From JAIQFL01 sp035295745 (lineage in GTDB: Bacteria; Acidobacteriota; Terriglobia; Bryobacterales; Bryobacteraceae), in the NCBI GenBank assembly GCA_035295745.1, contig DATGIL010000004.1, positions 33,572 through 97,571 of the forward strand: a stretch of 64,000 nt of DNA, given 5' to 3'. Below the pieces are notes generated by a model, which worked only from the letters and a program-made list of their open reading frames with translations, was not told where the DNA came from and ran no database searches. Positions 9,677-18,115 of this stretch are shown in pieces (position 1 is the stretch's first letter; the number at the start of each line of letters is the position of its first letter). A program made the position numbers and the translations under genes.

Positions 9677-10614
9677 GAATTCCTCCGATAGACGCCGGTC
9701 CGGTATTCGAGCTTGCGAATGAACTTGGCCCAAAAGAAAAGATGCCGCCACCACGCCACCGGAAGAGTGCTGCGGGGCGATTTGCATGCCGCGACGGCGA
9801 CCCTTCGGAAACTCGCCGCCAAAGCCTCGAAATCGCCATTCAGACCCTGCAAGCCGGGGATCAGTTCCATTTCGTAATAGGCCCAGTTTTTGCCTGCCTC
9901 TCGTGCCGCATCCGCGACATGGGACCAATGGATGCGCGAGGGCAGGATCACATGGCGGACCACTGCGGCGGGATTGTAGTAGATCTCATATCCTCGCCCG
10001 ATCAGCCGGATGATCGCATCGATCTCGTCACCGCCGGAATACTTGCCGCCCACCGGCCCCATGGCGGCGTTGAAGCCTCCGATGCTACGCAGAGCTTCGG
10101 CGCGAAAGGCGATATTCGCGCCAAACGGGTACTGCGAGAAATCCGTTATCTTGAGGACCCCACTGGTGTCGAGGTGAAACTTGCTGAAAGCGCCGTCGAA
10201 GAAGCGGGAATACCATTTTGGCAGCGCAACCGGCAGGGTAAGGTCGATACGCCCGCCCACGCAAGCCGCCCCGGGGTACTCGTCGAACGTGCGCAGGAGC
10301 CTCCAGAGCAGGTCAGGGGCGGCGATGGCATCGTCGTCGATGTAGGCCACGATCGGAGCGGAAGAGGCAGCCGCACCGGCGTTACGCGCATGCGAGAGCC
10401 CTTGCATTGGATGATAGAGGTAATAAACGTCAAGCCCGGAGGGAGCAGCGAATTGACGGACGACGTGCCGGGTGTGATCGCTGGAGGCGTTATCGACGAC
10501 GATGACCTGATACCAGGAGGACGGAATCGACTGGCGGCAGGCGGCAGCGAGACATCGCGGAAGTATATCGACCCGGTTGTACGTGCAGATCACCAGAGAG
10601 ACACGCGGCTTCAT
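9673..10614 (-). CDS. Glycosyltransferase family 2
   Basis: A 313-residue GT-A fold enzyme. N-terminal motifs are PRVSLVICTYNRVDILPRCL and YQVIVVDNASSDHTRHVV, with the metal/nucleotide-binding acidic cluster AYIDDDAIAAPDLL near residue 93. Later come GGRIDLTLP and GGDEIDAIIRLIGRGYEIYY, the latter carrying the ED/ID-type acceptor region. There are no membrane segments, so it is likely cytoplasmic or peripheral. It is the middle gene of a minus-strand operon; its stop overlaps the TTG start of the pyruvyltransferase fusion. Only 65 bp separate it from the GT4 gene upstream. Sugar specificity cannot be read from the sequence. Confidence 0.9.
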   Translation of the reverse strand: MKPRVSLVICTYNRVDILPRCLAAACRQSIPSSWYQVIVVDNASSDHTRHVVRQFAAPSGLDVYYLYHPMQGLSHARNAGAAASSAPIVAYIDDDAIAAPDLLWRLLRTFDEYPGAACVGGRIDLTLPVALPKWYSRFFDGAFSKFHLDTSGVLKITDFSQYPFGANIAFRAEALRSIGGFNAAMGPVGGKYSGGDEIDAIIRLIGRGYEIYYNPAAVVRHVILPSRIHWSHVADAAREAGKNWAYYEMELIPGLQGLNGDFEALAASFRRVAVAACKSPRSTLPVAWWRHLFFWAKFIRKLEYRTGVYRRNS

Positions 10615-10679
10615 TGTGAGGCTCAGCTACAGATCGGAACTGCGGGCTGAGTGAAGTGCATCTTAACATTCAGACAGCT

Positions 10680-11738
10680 TCAAGCGGATAGACGGTCCCA
10701 ATCGGAGAGGAACGCCTGCTCCGAAAACTCGCCGGACAATTCCCCGCATTCCGCGGCCAACGCATCGTAGTGCTCAATGGCGTGGGTCATCTTCTTGGCG
10801 AGTTGCCGGACGTCCCCGAGCCGATAGAGGAACTTTTCACGATGTGAGACCAGAGCGGAGTGAGGAGGAATGTCGGACAGGATGACAGGCAACCCGGCGC
10901 TCATGGCCTCGGCAGCGGAGAGGCCAAAACTCTCGCCTTTCGAACACGACACAAATACACCTCTCTTTTGACGTACCATCTGCATCAGGATGTGACTGTT
11001 CTCAAACGGAACGGCAGGCAAGGCAATCACCGAACCCCGCGCCCCGTGCTTCTCAATGACCTTTTGCGGTGGATATCCGCGAAGCATCTGGCCGCACGCC
11101 AAACCCAGCGGCTCGACTCCGGAATGCTGCCGGGCCGAGGAAATACCAGCCACGAATTCGTCAAAATTCTTGAGTTCGTCATACCGTGCAAAATACAGGA
11201 ACAGTGGGGCCTGCCATGACGGCAGAGGCAAGGGCCGATCCAGAACCGGAAATCGCGGAATGAAGTTACGGACTACTTTGACTTTTCCGCGCAGTCCCGG
11301 ATACTCCCTCTCCACGACCTGAACAAATCCACTGGATGGAACCACCAGAATCTTGAGCCGGTTTTGCCACTCCGCGAGGTAAGTGCGGGCCTCTGCATAC
11401 GGGGTATGACATTCCATGATCATTTTCTGTTCGACCGCTGGGTGCTCCCAAAGCAGTTGGGGCGAATCCACTAAAAAGATGGAATCATACCGGGAGGGGT
11501 CGAACGTTCGAGCGATTTTGAGGCGGTCTCTCAGCCTCCGCGCCTTTGCATAGCGCTCAATGAGCGAAAGTCCGCCCAGGTCGTCATGAAAGTACAGATC
11601 AATCTGAAGATTCGGATCCCGCTGCAACAGCGCTTCGCTGCGATTCAGGAAGACCCTCTCCACACCGCCCGACGTAGCCCAATAGTATGCGAAGCAGATC
11701 CGCGAGGCGCGACCGTCAGGGAGCGTTCTTTCCAACAT
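10680..11738 (-). CDS. Glycosyltransferase family 4 (group 1)
   Basis: A 352-residue GT-B fold enzyme. The N-terminal acceptor domain begins RICFAYYWATSGGVERVFLN. The C-terminal donor-binding domain has FLYFARYDELKNFDEFVAGI and the EX7E signature in GESFGLSAAEAMSAGLPVIL, with the two Glu expected to contact the nucleotide-sugar. The length is close to the family norm. It is the first gene of the glycosyltransferase operon running down to 6695. The start is the ATG at 11738. The upstream 157 bp hold a dispersed repeat and then smpB on the same strand. Confidence 0.9.
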   Translation of the reverse strand: MLERTLPDGRASRICFAYYWATSGGVERVFLNRSEALLQRDPNLQIDLYFHDDLGGLSLIERYAKARRLRDRLKIARTFDPSRYDSIFLVDSPQLLWEHPAVEQKMIMECHTPYAEARTYLAEWQNRLKILVVPSSGFVQVVEREYPGLRGKVKVVRNFIPRFPVLDRPLPLPSWQAPLFLYFARYDELKNFDEFVAGISSARQHSGVEPLGLACGQMLRGYPPQKVIEKHGARGSVIALPAVPFENSHILMQMVRQKRGVFVSCSKGESFGLSAAEAMSAGLPVILSDIPPHSALVSHREKFLYRLGDVRQLAKKMTHAIEHYDALAAECGELSGEFSEQAFLSDWDRLSA

Positions 11739-11830
11739 ACGAAGCCGTATTTACCGCTTGCTGAAACGCCCGCGCTCGGATCGTTGATACGTCCCCGTAT
11801 TCAGGCAAAAGCACGCCGTGCGACCATGGC

Positions 11831-11884
11831 TCGCAACGAACTGCGCGCGTTAGCAAGCGGACTGGCGAAACGTCGGCGGACTTC
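11831..11884 (-). repeat. Dispersed composite repeat, modules A and B
   Basis: Read on the minus strand this segment carries GAAGTCCGCCGAC, then CGCCAGTCCGCTTGCTAACG, then GCGC and a GTTGCGA end. It closely matches the plus-strand copy at 41148-41200. It lies between the glycosyltransferase operon and smpB. Confidence 0.75.
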
Positions 11885-11896
11885 CGGAATCACCCA

Positions 11897-12364
11897 CTAA
11901 GCCCTACGGCGCATCTCTGCGCGGGCTTCGTCTTCCGCCGTGCGCGCACGGTCGGCTTCCCGCTTGTCGTGCAGCTTTTTGCCCTTGGCCACCGCGACCT
12001 CCACCTTGATCCGACCTTCCTTCAGATAAATCTTGGTAGGAATCAAAGCCAAGCCCTTCTCCCGGGTCTGGCCCTGCAGCTTGTCGATCTCCTTGCGATG
12101 GAGCAGCAGCTTGCGATTCCGCACCGGCACGTGGTTCTCGCGATTTCCGTGCGAGTATTGACTGATATGCGCGTTCACCAGCCACGCCTCGTTGTTCATC
12201 ACGGCGGCGTAGGCGTCCTTGAGCTGAATCTGCCCGTCCTTGGCCGCCTTCACTTCGGTCCCCGTCAGGACGAGGCCCGCCTCGAACCGGTCCAGCAGGA
12301 AATAATTGTGCCCTGCCTGCCGGTTAGCGCTCAGGATTTTAAAGGAAGATTCCCGGTCGGCCAT
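11897..12364 (-). CDS. smpB: SsrA-binding protein SmpB
   Basis: SmpB (155 residues) binds tmRNA and brings it to stalled ribosomes for trans-translation. Conserved stretches are visible: NRQAGHNYFLLDRFEAGLVL, LTGTEVKAAKDGQIQLKDAY, AWLVNAHISQYSHGNRENH, and RKLLLHRKEIDKLQ. The basic tail (KGKKLHDKREADRARTAEDE) is the part that mimics the tRNA anticodon arm in the decoding centre. The length is standard. The tmRNA gene itself was not found nearby. The gene is separated from the divergent secretin operon by about 130 bp. Confidence 0.97.
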   Translation of the reverse strand: MADRESSFKILSANRQAGHNYFLLDRFEAGLVLTGTEVKAAKDGQIQLKDAYAAVMNNEAWLVNAHISQYSHGNRENHVPVRNRKLLLHRKEIDKLQGQTREKGLALIPTKIYLKEGRIKVEVAVAKGKKLHDKREADRARTAEDEARAEMRRRA

Positions 12365-12498
12365 GCCTTGCTTTCGTCCGTCAGATTCACCTAAACGGCG
12401 GGAACCCTAACCGCGTCATAGAGTTTAGATGCCGGCGAACCGCGTCATCGGACTTCATCTTAACATAAGGCCTCCGACCGGCAGGGAACAACAGGAAA

Positions 12499-14991
12499 AT
12501 GCGTTTTTTCAATCATTTAACCAGCTTTATTTTGCTCGGCGCGATGCTTGCGCCAATGGTACCGCTGGAAGCCCGCACCCGAAAAGGCGACCGTTACCTG
12601 GCCCAGGGGCGAGTCCACGAAGAGAAAAAAGAGTGGGACGCCGCTCTGGAAGCTTACGACAAGGCGCTGGCGGAAGACCCTGCCGACATGGTCTATCAGA
12701 TGGCGAGCCAGAAGGCCCGCTTTGAGGCATCCCAGCAGCATGTGGAAAAAGGATTGAAGATTCGCACCCAAGGCCAACTCGGCGAGGCGTTGCTGGAATT
12801 TCAGAAGGCATTCGCGATGAATCCCGGCTCCTCTATCGCGGTCCAGGAACTCACCCGCACCTCGGAGATGATCGAGCGCGAACGGCGGCGCGTACTGGAA
12901 ACCGGCAAAGAGGCGCCTCCGGAAGACCGCGGCCTGACTCCCATCGAACAACTGAAAAAAGAGAACGACCTGAAGTCGCGCCGTATTCTCGGAGTGCCCG
13001 AGCTGAAGCCCCTCGATCCCTCGGTCCGCAATCTCACGATGAACAACGTGAACGTGAAGACCTTGTTCGAGACGCTTTGCAAATCGGCATTAGTCAATGT
13101 GCTCTGGGACCCGGACTACACCACCCCCAGCAAGAACTCCTTCAGCGTCCACTTCGATAACGCGACCTTCGAAGAGGCCCTCGATTATCTGCAGGTCATC
13201 ACCAAGTCCTATTGGAAGGCGCTCTCCCCCAACACCATCTTCATCACGAACGACAATCCCAATAAGCGCCGCGATTTCGAAGAAATGGTGGCGCAGACCT
13301 TTTACCTCTCGAACGTGCAGACCCCTCAGGAAATCCAGGAAGTCGTGAACGCCGTACGTTCGGTTTCGGAGCTACAGCGCGTGGTGGCATACAACGGGTT
13401 GAATGCCATCATCGTGCGCGGTGAAGCGGACAAAGTCGCGCTCGCCGCAAAAATGATTCACGATCTCGACAAGCCCAAGTCGGAAGTGGTCATCGACATC
13501 ATGGTGCTCGAAGCCAGCACGTCCTTTAGCCGACAGCTCACCGCCGCCGTCGCCTCCACCGGCTTGACCGTACCCTTCACCTGGACGCCTCCGAACAGCG
13601 TCACGACGAATAGCAACAGCTCCAACACCGCCGGAACCGGCACCGGCACCGGGACGGGTAACACCGGCACCAATTCCACCACCACCACCTTAAATCATCT
13701 GGGAATCTCCACCAATCAGATTGCGCTCACCGTTCCGAGCGCGCTGCTGCAGGCGGTCCTGAGCGATACCAAGACTAAAACCCTGCAGGCCCCCCAAATC
13801 CGCACGATGGAGAACGTGAAGGCGGAAATCAAGATTGGACAGCGCGAGCCCACAGCTACGGGCAGCTTTCAGCCGGGCATCGGCGGCGTAGGTATCAACC
13901 CGCTGGTCAACACCCAGTTCACCTATATCGACGTTGGCGTCAACGTCTCTTTGCAGGCGCGCGTGCACGACAACGGCGACGTCGGAATGCACCTGGACCT
14001 CGATGTTTCCACCATCGCCGGCACGGTCAATCTCGGCGGCATCGATCAGCCGATCATCGGCCAGCGCAAGATCTCCCAGGACATCCGCATGCACCAGGGC
14101 GAAGTTGCGCTCCTGGGCGGCCTGATCAATCTGCAGGACACCAAGTCGACCACCGGCATCCCCGGCCTGGCAAACATTCCGCTTCTGGGCAAGCTTTTCT
14201 CGGGCGAGAGCGTGAACCGGCAGCGCGGTGAATTGATGATCGCCATGATCCCGCACATCATTCGCCGGCCCGAGATCACCCCCGAAAATCTGCGGGCCAT
14301 CGCGGTGGGCAACGCCACCACGGTGAAACTCGGTTACGCTCCTCGCGAGCCTGAACCGGACAAGGCCGCTGCACCGGCACAAGCTGCCGCTGGAACTCCG
14401 CCTCCCGCGCCAGCGGTCGCCATGCCCGCATCTGTTCCCGTCGCGAGCGCTCCTCCCGCGGGTGCCGTTGCCCCGGTCGCGACTTCCCCGGCAAATCCTC
14501 CGCTGATGCCTCCCGCCACGGCTCCTCCCGCAGCCGGCGCACCTGCCACAGCTCCGGCCGCGGGACCCGATGGCGTACCATCCGCGCGAGTGCGCTTCAC
14601 GCCCTCGCAGATCGAAACCACCGCGTCTGGTACCTTCAGCGTCTCGCTCGCATTGGAGGGAGGCAAAGATGTCGCGGCAGCGCCTCTGGAGGTCGTGTTC
14701 GATCCGAAGATCCTGCGGCTGAACAGCGTGGCCCGTGGCGATTTCTTCTCCAGCGATGGCCAGCAGCCGGTGTTCACCTGGAACATCCACGATTCCGGGT
14801 CGGCCACTATCCAATTGAATCGTTTGCCGGGCACGGCTGGCGCCAACGGCTCGGGCGTGCTCGTCACCCTGAATTTCCAGGCGATTGCCAAAGGCCCCGC
14901 CACAGTCTCCGTGCCGAACCTCTCGGTGAGAAGTTCCCAGGGACAAGTGCTCGCCTCCGGCAGCCCGCAGGTAACGGTGACCGTGAAATGA
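12499..14991 (+). CDS. gspD: Secretin (GspD/PilQ family) with N-terminal TPR and C-terminal cohesin-like domain
   Basis: An 830-residue outer-membrane secretin. Domains in order: signal peptide (1-25), TPR-like helices (about 30-100, ALEAYDKALAEDPADMVYQ), secretin N-domains (about 178-335, LTMNNVNVKTLFETLC and VVAYNGLNAIIVRGEADKVA), a Thr/Gly-rich insert (about 370-395), and the secretin core (about 405-600, ending VALLGGLINLQDTKSTTGIP and LLGKLFSGE). Then follow an Ala/Pro linker (about 620-695) and a cohesin-like beta domain (about 697-830, VVFDPKILRLNSVARGDFFS). It forms the outer-membrane ring of a type II secretion or type IV pilus-like machine. An AGGAAA site precedes the ATG. Its stop overlaps the next start (ATGA). 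Confidence 0.93.
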   Translation: MRFFNHLTSFILLGAMLAPMVPLEARTRKGDRYLAQGRVHEEKKEWDAALEAYDKALAEDPADMVYQMASQKARFEASQQHVEKGLKIRTQGQLGEALLEFQKAFAMNPGSSIAVQELTRTSEMIERERRRVLETGKEAPPEDRGLTPIEQLKKENDLKSRRILGVPELKPLDPSVRNLTMNNVNVKTLFETLCKSALVNVLWDPDYTTPSKNSFSVHFDNATFEEALDYLQVITKSYWKALSPNTIFITNDNPNKRRDFEEMVAQTFYLSNVQTPQEIQEVVNAVRSVSELQRVVAYNGLNAIIVRGEADKVALAAKMIHDLDKPKSEVVIDIMVLEASTSFSRQLTAAVASTGLTVPFTWTPPNSVTTNSNSSNTAGTGTGTGTGNTGTNSTTTTLNHLGISTNQIALTVPSALLQAVLSDTKTKTLQAPQIRTMENVKAEIKIGQREPTATGSFQPGIGGVGINPLVNTQFTYIDVGVNVSLQARVHDNGDVGMHLDLDVSTIAGTVNLGGIDQPIIGQRKISQDIRMHQGEVALLGGLINLQDTKSTTGIPGLANIPLLGKLFSGESVNRQRGELMIAMIPHIIRRPEITPENLRAIAVGNATTVKLGYAPREPEPDKAAAPAQAAAGTPPPAPAVAMPASVPVASAPPAGAVAPVATSPANPPLMPPATAPPAAGAPATAPAAGPDGVPSARVRFTPSQIETTASGTFSVSLALEGGKDVAAAPLEVVFDPKILRLNSVARGDFFSSDGQQPVFTWNIHDSGSATIQLNRLPGTAGANGSGVLVTLNFQAIAKGPATVSVPNLSVRSSQGQVLASGSPQVTVTVK

Positions 14992-15551
14992 TGGGAATAG
15001 GTATGTCGTTTCAGAAGTCTGCCGACTCATCGCCCGACCACTTGCTTACGCTGCGTGCCGCGACCGTAAGGCAGCGTTCGTCCCGCAAGAACCGAAATCG
15101 TCGGGGATTGACGCTCATTGAGCTGATCGTCGCCTTCTCCATCATGCTGATCCTCAGCAGCATGGCGGTACCGCTGGCGCGCGCGCGAATCCAGGCCGAA
15201 CGCCGTAAAGCACTCCTTTATGCGCTCACCGATATGCGCCACGCCATCGATCGCTATAAGGATAACTGCGATCTCGGTTACTTCGGTCCGCCTAAACAGG
15301 GCTCGAACTGCTACCCCGAGAGCTTGACGATCCTGGTGGAAGGCGTAAAACTGGCGCAGAGCGCCGACGGCAAGGTGATGAAATTCCTGCGCCGCATCCC
15401 CCTCGATCCCTTGACCAACAAAACCGAGTGGGGGCTGCGCAGCGATCAGGATGATCCAACCGCGACCAGTTGGGGCGGCCAGAATGTTTTTGATGTCTAC
15501 ACGAAATCGACCGACAAGGATGCGGATGGGAAACCTTATGCGGACTGGTAA
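14988..15551 (+). CDS. gspG: Type II secretion-type pseudopilin (GspG-like)
   Basis: A 187-residue pseudopilin. The prepilin peptidase site is RRG/LTLIELIVAFSIMLIL (cleavage after Gly, Glu at +5), followed by the hydrophobic spine and a soluble domain with ALTDMRHAIDRYKDNCDLGY. The C-terminal part has the short acidic stretch STDKDADGKPYADW typical of calcium-binding major pseudopilins. The leader before the cleavage site is about 42 residues, longer than usual. Most of it is encoded by a copy of the dispersed composite repeat (15014-15075). The start ATG overlaps the secretin stop, and no ATG lies between the repeat and the cleavage site. Confidence 0.9.
   Translation: MMGIGMSFQKSADSSPDHLLTLRAATVRQRSSRKNRNRRGLTLIELIVAFSIMLILSSMAVPLARARIQAERRKALLYALTDMRHAIDRYKDNCDLGYFGPPKQGSNCYPESLTILVEGVKLAQSADGKVMKFLRRIPLDPLTNKTEWGLRSDQDDPTATSWGGQNVFDVYTKSTDKDADGKPYADW
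15014..15075 (+). repeat. Dispersed composite repeat inside pseudopilin leader
   Basis: Shows GAAGTCTGCCGAC, then ATCGCCCGA, CTTGCTTACGC and CGCGACCGTAAGGCAGCG. The order and spacing follow the composite family at 41148 (first part) and 63471-64000 (second part). It encodes roughly residues 10-29 of the pseudopilin. Confidence 0.65.
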
Positions 15552-15963
15552 TCACTTGCAAAATCCTGCCGCACGCCGCCTCCGGCAGCGCGGCTTCACC
15601 TTCGTGGAACTGATGGTGGTGATCACGATTATCGTGATCCTCATCAGCATTGCAATTCCGATCTACAGCAACACGATCCGGCGCGCCAATGAGAGCGTGC
15701 TCTCGAACAATCTGTTCACTCTGCGCACCACCATCGACAACTACACCGGCGATAAAGGCAAAGCGCCTTCGAGCCTGAATGATCTGGTGTCCGCCGGCTA
15801 TCTGCGCGAGATTCCCTTTGACCCGATTGCCCGGACCAACAAGTGGAATATCGTTATGGAAGACGCCAGCCAGAGCGTCAGCCAGTCGGAACCAGGCATC
15901 TTCGACGTCAAGAGCACCTCGGACAAAATCGGCCTCAACGGCGTAGCTTATTCAGACTGGTAG
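15538..15963 (+). CDS. Second pseudopilin (GspG-like)
   Basis: A 141-residue pseudopilin in the same operon as the secretin. The prepilin peptidase site is RQRG/FTFVELMVVITIIVIL. The soluble part has NNLFTLRTTIDNYTGDKGKA and SLNDLVSAGYLREIPFDPI, and the C-terminus ends GLNGVAYSDW, like the tail of the preceding pseudopilin. The frame opens at 15451 inside the previous gene. ATGs at 15520, 15526 and 15538 are possible; 15538 is chosen because GGGA lies at a suitable distance and the leader length is normal. In every case it overlaps the previous stop by 14 bases or more. Confidence 0.88.
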   Translation: MRTGNHLQNPAARRLRQRGFTFVELMVVITIIVILISIAIPIYSNTIRRANESVLSNNLFTLRTTIDNYTGDKGKAPSSLNDLVSAGYLREIPFDPIARTNKWNIVMEDASQSVSQSEPGIFDVKSTSDKIGLNGVAYSDW

Positions 15964-16402
15964 AAACCGGCCCAGCAAGACGGTCACCGCCACTCGCAGA
16001 ATATTTTCGACTCTAAGTCCCGCCGAATCAGCGCGAGACTTTCACCAGCACCCGCAAACCCCTTGACCGCACCTGATACCATCGAGTTTGTAAGAGGCTT
16101 CCGCTCCACCGCGGAAGCCGCAACAAGCTTTATCGTGGCCACGATACGTTGCATTTCAGGTGGAATCTGCGCCCCCAAGCGAAATCGTGCGGGGGACTGG
16201 GTTCGAACCCACGAGTCAGAGGGCTGGAAACGGCCTCAAAATCATCTGGGGCGGTCGGAAACAGGATCGATACCTTCTGGGGAGGGGGTATGATCCCGCG
16301 GGACTGGCCGCCGCAACGTCTTAATTTTTTCCTTCGTCTTACAGCCGTAGTGTGTCTGATCCCAAGAGCCGTCTTCGCATCAACAGCTACACTGGTTCTT
16401 TG
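15964..16402. other. Intergenic region with three strong palindromes
   Basis: There is no supported gene between the pseudopilin and the FN3 lipoprotein. The region contains a 9-bp-stem hairpin at 16096-16119, a perfect 16-bp palindrome TATCGTGGCCACGATA at 16131-16146, and a perfect 14-bp palindrome TGGGTTCGAACCCA at 16198-16211. The last resembles a tRNA T-arm, but no tRNA can be folded around it. Short frames here (16063-16293, 16149-16403) show no recognisable product. Confidence 0.6.
16096..16119. terminator. Hairpin, possible terminator after pseudopilin operon
   Basis: GGCTTCCGC and GCGGAAGCC form a perfect 9-bp stem with loop TCCACC. No clear U-run follows on either strand, so it could be a processing or attenuation structure rather than a classical terminator. 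It lies 130 bp after the second pseudopilin stop. Confidence 0.45.
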
Positions 16403-17395
16403 ATGCTTCGAATCCCTCGCGAACTCCTCGCGGCAGCGACTTTTCTGACTGGTTGCGGGTATGTCGGCAATCCTCTACCCCCACTCGCCAACGTTCCGAA
16501 TCCCGTGACCGATCTCACCGCGGTACAACGCAACAATCGCATCATCGTTCACTTCAAGCTGCCCACCACCACCACCGAAAATGTCATCCTCAAATCCCCG
16601 CCCAAACTCGATCTGCGCATCGGAGCGGCTGAAGACGGACCCTTCCGCGTGACCACCTGGGCCACACAAGCCACCGCCGTTCCGCCAGGCGTTGTGCAGA
16701 ACGGACTCGCAACCTACGCAATCCCGGCCTCCGCGTGGACCGGCAAGCGAGTGGTGATCGGAGCACGCGTCATCGGGACCAATGGCAAAGAATCGAATTG
16801 GACGGCGCTTGAACCCCTCCCCGTGATCGCCCCGCCGGAACGCCCAGCCAATCTCGACGTCCAAGGCACTGCCGAGGGGTTGAAGCTCACCTGGAGCGGT
16901 GACCCCGGCGAGTTTCGCATCTATCGCCATGAGGCGGAATCGAAAATCTTTGCGCCCGTAGCCGACGTTTCGCAGACCACCTGGACCGACAAATCTACCG
17001 AATTCGGCAAGTCGTACACCTACCTCGTGCAGCGGATCGTCAAGCTCGGCCTCCACCAGGAAGCCGAAAGCGAACAGTCAGACGAGAAGACGCAGCTCCT
17101 GGTGGACACCTTCCCTCCTGCCCCGCCCGCGGGCCTGCGAGCCGCGCCCGCCGCGGGGTCCGTCGAATTATCCTGGGATCGCAATGAAGAGCCCGACCTC
17201 GCGGGCTACCGCGTCTATCGTGCCGTCGCCGGAGGCGACTTCGTCAAGATCGCCGATGTGTCGCAAGTGCCGACCTACTCCGATCGCACCGTCGAGAGCG
17301 GAAAGGAATATCGCTACGCCATCACTGCCTTCGACAAAGCTACGCCACCCAACGAAAGCGGCAAATCCGAAGCCGCCGTGGCGCTGGTCCCCTAG
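16403..17395 (+). CDS. Lipoprotein with three fibronectin type III-like domains
   Basis: A 330-residue predicted lipoprotein. The leader MLRIPRELLAAATFLTGCGY ends in a lipobox (LTGC), placing the mature N-terminus at Cys-17. Three FN3-like repeats follow, starting near residues 27 (PVTDLTAVQRNNRIIVHFKL), 146 (RPANLDVQGTAEGLKLTWSG) and 238 (PPAGLRAAPAAGSVELSWDR). The last two carry FRIYRHEAE and GYRVYRAVAGGDF strands. It follows the secretin/pseudopilin operon on the same strand and may be an accessory envelope protein; a pilotin role is only a guess. The frame opens at 16352, but the ATG at 16403 gives the lipobox in the right place. Confidence 0.82.
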   Translation: MLRIPRELLAAATFLTGCGYVGNPLPPLANVPNPVTDLTAVQRNNRIIVHFKLPTTTTENVILKSPPKLDLRIGAAEDGPFRVTTWATQATAVPPGVVQNGLATYAIPASAWTGKRVVIGARVIGTNGKESNWTALEPLPVIAPPERPANLDVQGTAEGLKLTWSGDPGEFRIYRHEAESKIFAPVADVSQTTWTDKSTEFGKSYTYLVQRIVKLGLHQEAESEQSDEKTQLLVDTFPPAPPAGLRAAPAAGSVELSWDRNEEPDLAGYRVYRAVAGGDFVKIADVSQVPTYSDRTVESGKEYRYAITAFDKATPPNESGKSEAAVALVP

Positions 17396-17413
17396 TGGCG
17401 CTACACTTTGCAC

Positions 17414-17707
17414 ATGGACAACTTCGACAGAATGTATGAGCAGTTCAAAGTTAAGAGCCAGGACCTGGCCAATAAAGTGGGCGAGCTGATTCACGAAGGC
17501 AACGTCCGCCGCATCATCATTAAAGACGAACGCGGCCACACCTTCATGGAGATCCCTCTGACCATCGCGGCGGTCGGAGTGGTATTGGCTCCTGTGTTGG
17601 CCGCCGTGGGAGCGATCGCGGCGCTGGTGTCCCATTTCGATGTCGTGGTCGAACGTGTCGTGCCCCCCACTGCCCCTCCGCCGCCGCCACCTCCTCCACA
17701 AGCGTAG
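17414..17707 (+). CDS. DUF4342 domain protein
   Basis: A 97-residue protein matching the DUF4342 pattern: an amphipathic start, then the core KVGELIHEGNVRRIIIKDER and GHTFMEIPLTIAAVGVVLAP running into a hydrophobic segment (about residues 50-75). A proline-rich tail follows (eight prolines before QA). One membrane-associated helix is likely. The function of this family is unknown to me. It starts 18 bp after the FN3 lipoprotein stop and precedes the VOC protein by 24 bp, so the three could be cotranscribed. Start ATG is at 17414; an in-frame TTG at 17408 is less likely. Confidence 0.85.
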   Translation: MDNFDRMYEQFKVKSQDLANKVGELIHEGNVRRIIIKDERGHTFMEIPLTIAAVGVVLAPVLAAVGAIAALVSHFDVVVERVVPPTAPPPPPPPPQA

Positions 17708-17731
17708 AAAGTCCCGGTTTGCACTGGTCGA

Positions 17732-18115
17732 ATGGAAAAACTGGGCCGAATCGGCTGGATCGACCTCACCGTCCCGGATGCCGACCGCGTTCGCGACTTC
17801 TATCAGCACATCGTTGGTTGGACGCCCTCGGGTGTCGATATGGGTGGCTATCAGGATTACTGCATGGTCCCGAACGGCGCGCAGGAGCCGGTCGCGGGCA
17901 TTTGTCACAGCCGCGGCGCCAACGCCGCGCTCCCCCCGGTGTGGCTGATCTACATTTCGGTCTCCGATATGGAAGAGAGTATCCGCCGCTGTCTGGAGCG
18001 CGGCGGCAAACTACGCACCCAGATCCAGAGCATGGGGAGCCAGGGACGCTATTGCGTGATCGAGGACCCTGCCGGTGCGGTGTCGGCCCTCTTCGAACCG
18101 TCCAAGCAGATGTAG
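17732..18115 (+). CDS. VOC (glyoxalase/bleomycin-resistance) superfamily protein
   Basis: A 127-residue single-module VOC protein. It begins LGRIGWIDLTVPDADRVRDF and FYQHIVGWTPSGVDMGGYQD, the standard beta-alpha-beta opening. The second half has VSDMEESIRRCLERGGKL and YCVIEDPAGAVSALFEPS. A histidine or glutamate metal pair cannot be assigned with confidence, so the enzyme may be a lyase, dioxygenase or non-catalytic binding protein. Monomers of this size usually dimerise to complete the active site. It ends 130 bp before the 34-bp repeat array. Confidence 0.85.
   Translation: MEKLGRIGWIDLTVPDADRVRDFYQHIVGWTPSGVDMGGYQDYCMVPNGAQEPVAGICHSRGANAALPPVWLIYISVSDMEESIRRCLERGGKLRTQIQSMGSQGRYCVIEDPAGAVSALFEPSKQM

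Noticed and set aside
9677..9928. 84-residue N-terminal extension of the pyruvyltransferase fusion
   Set aside because: It overlaps the GT2 gene and lacks domain similarity; the TTG at 9676 has a strong ribosome site.
16180..16275. tRNA-like segment around GGGTTCGAACCC
   Set aside because: The T-loop-like string is there, but no acceptor, D or anticodon stem pairs on either strand. I treat it as a palindrome only.
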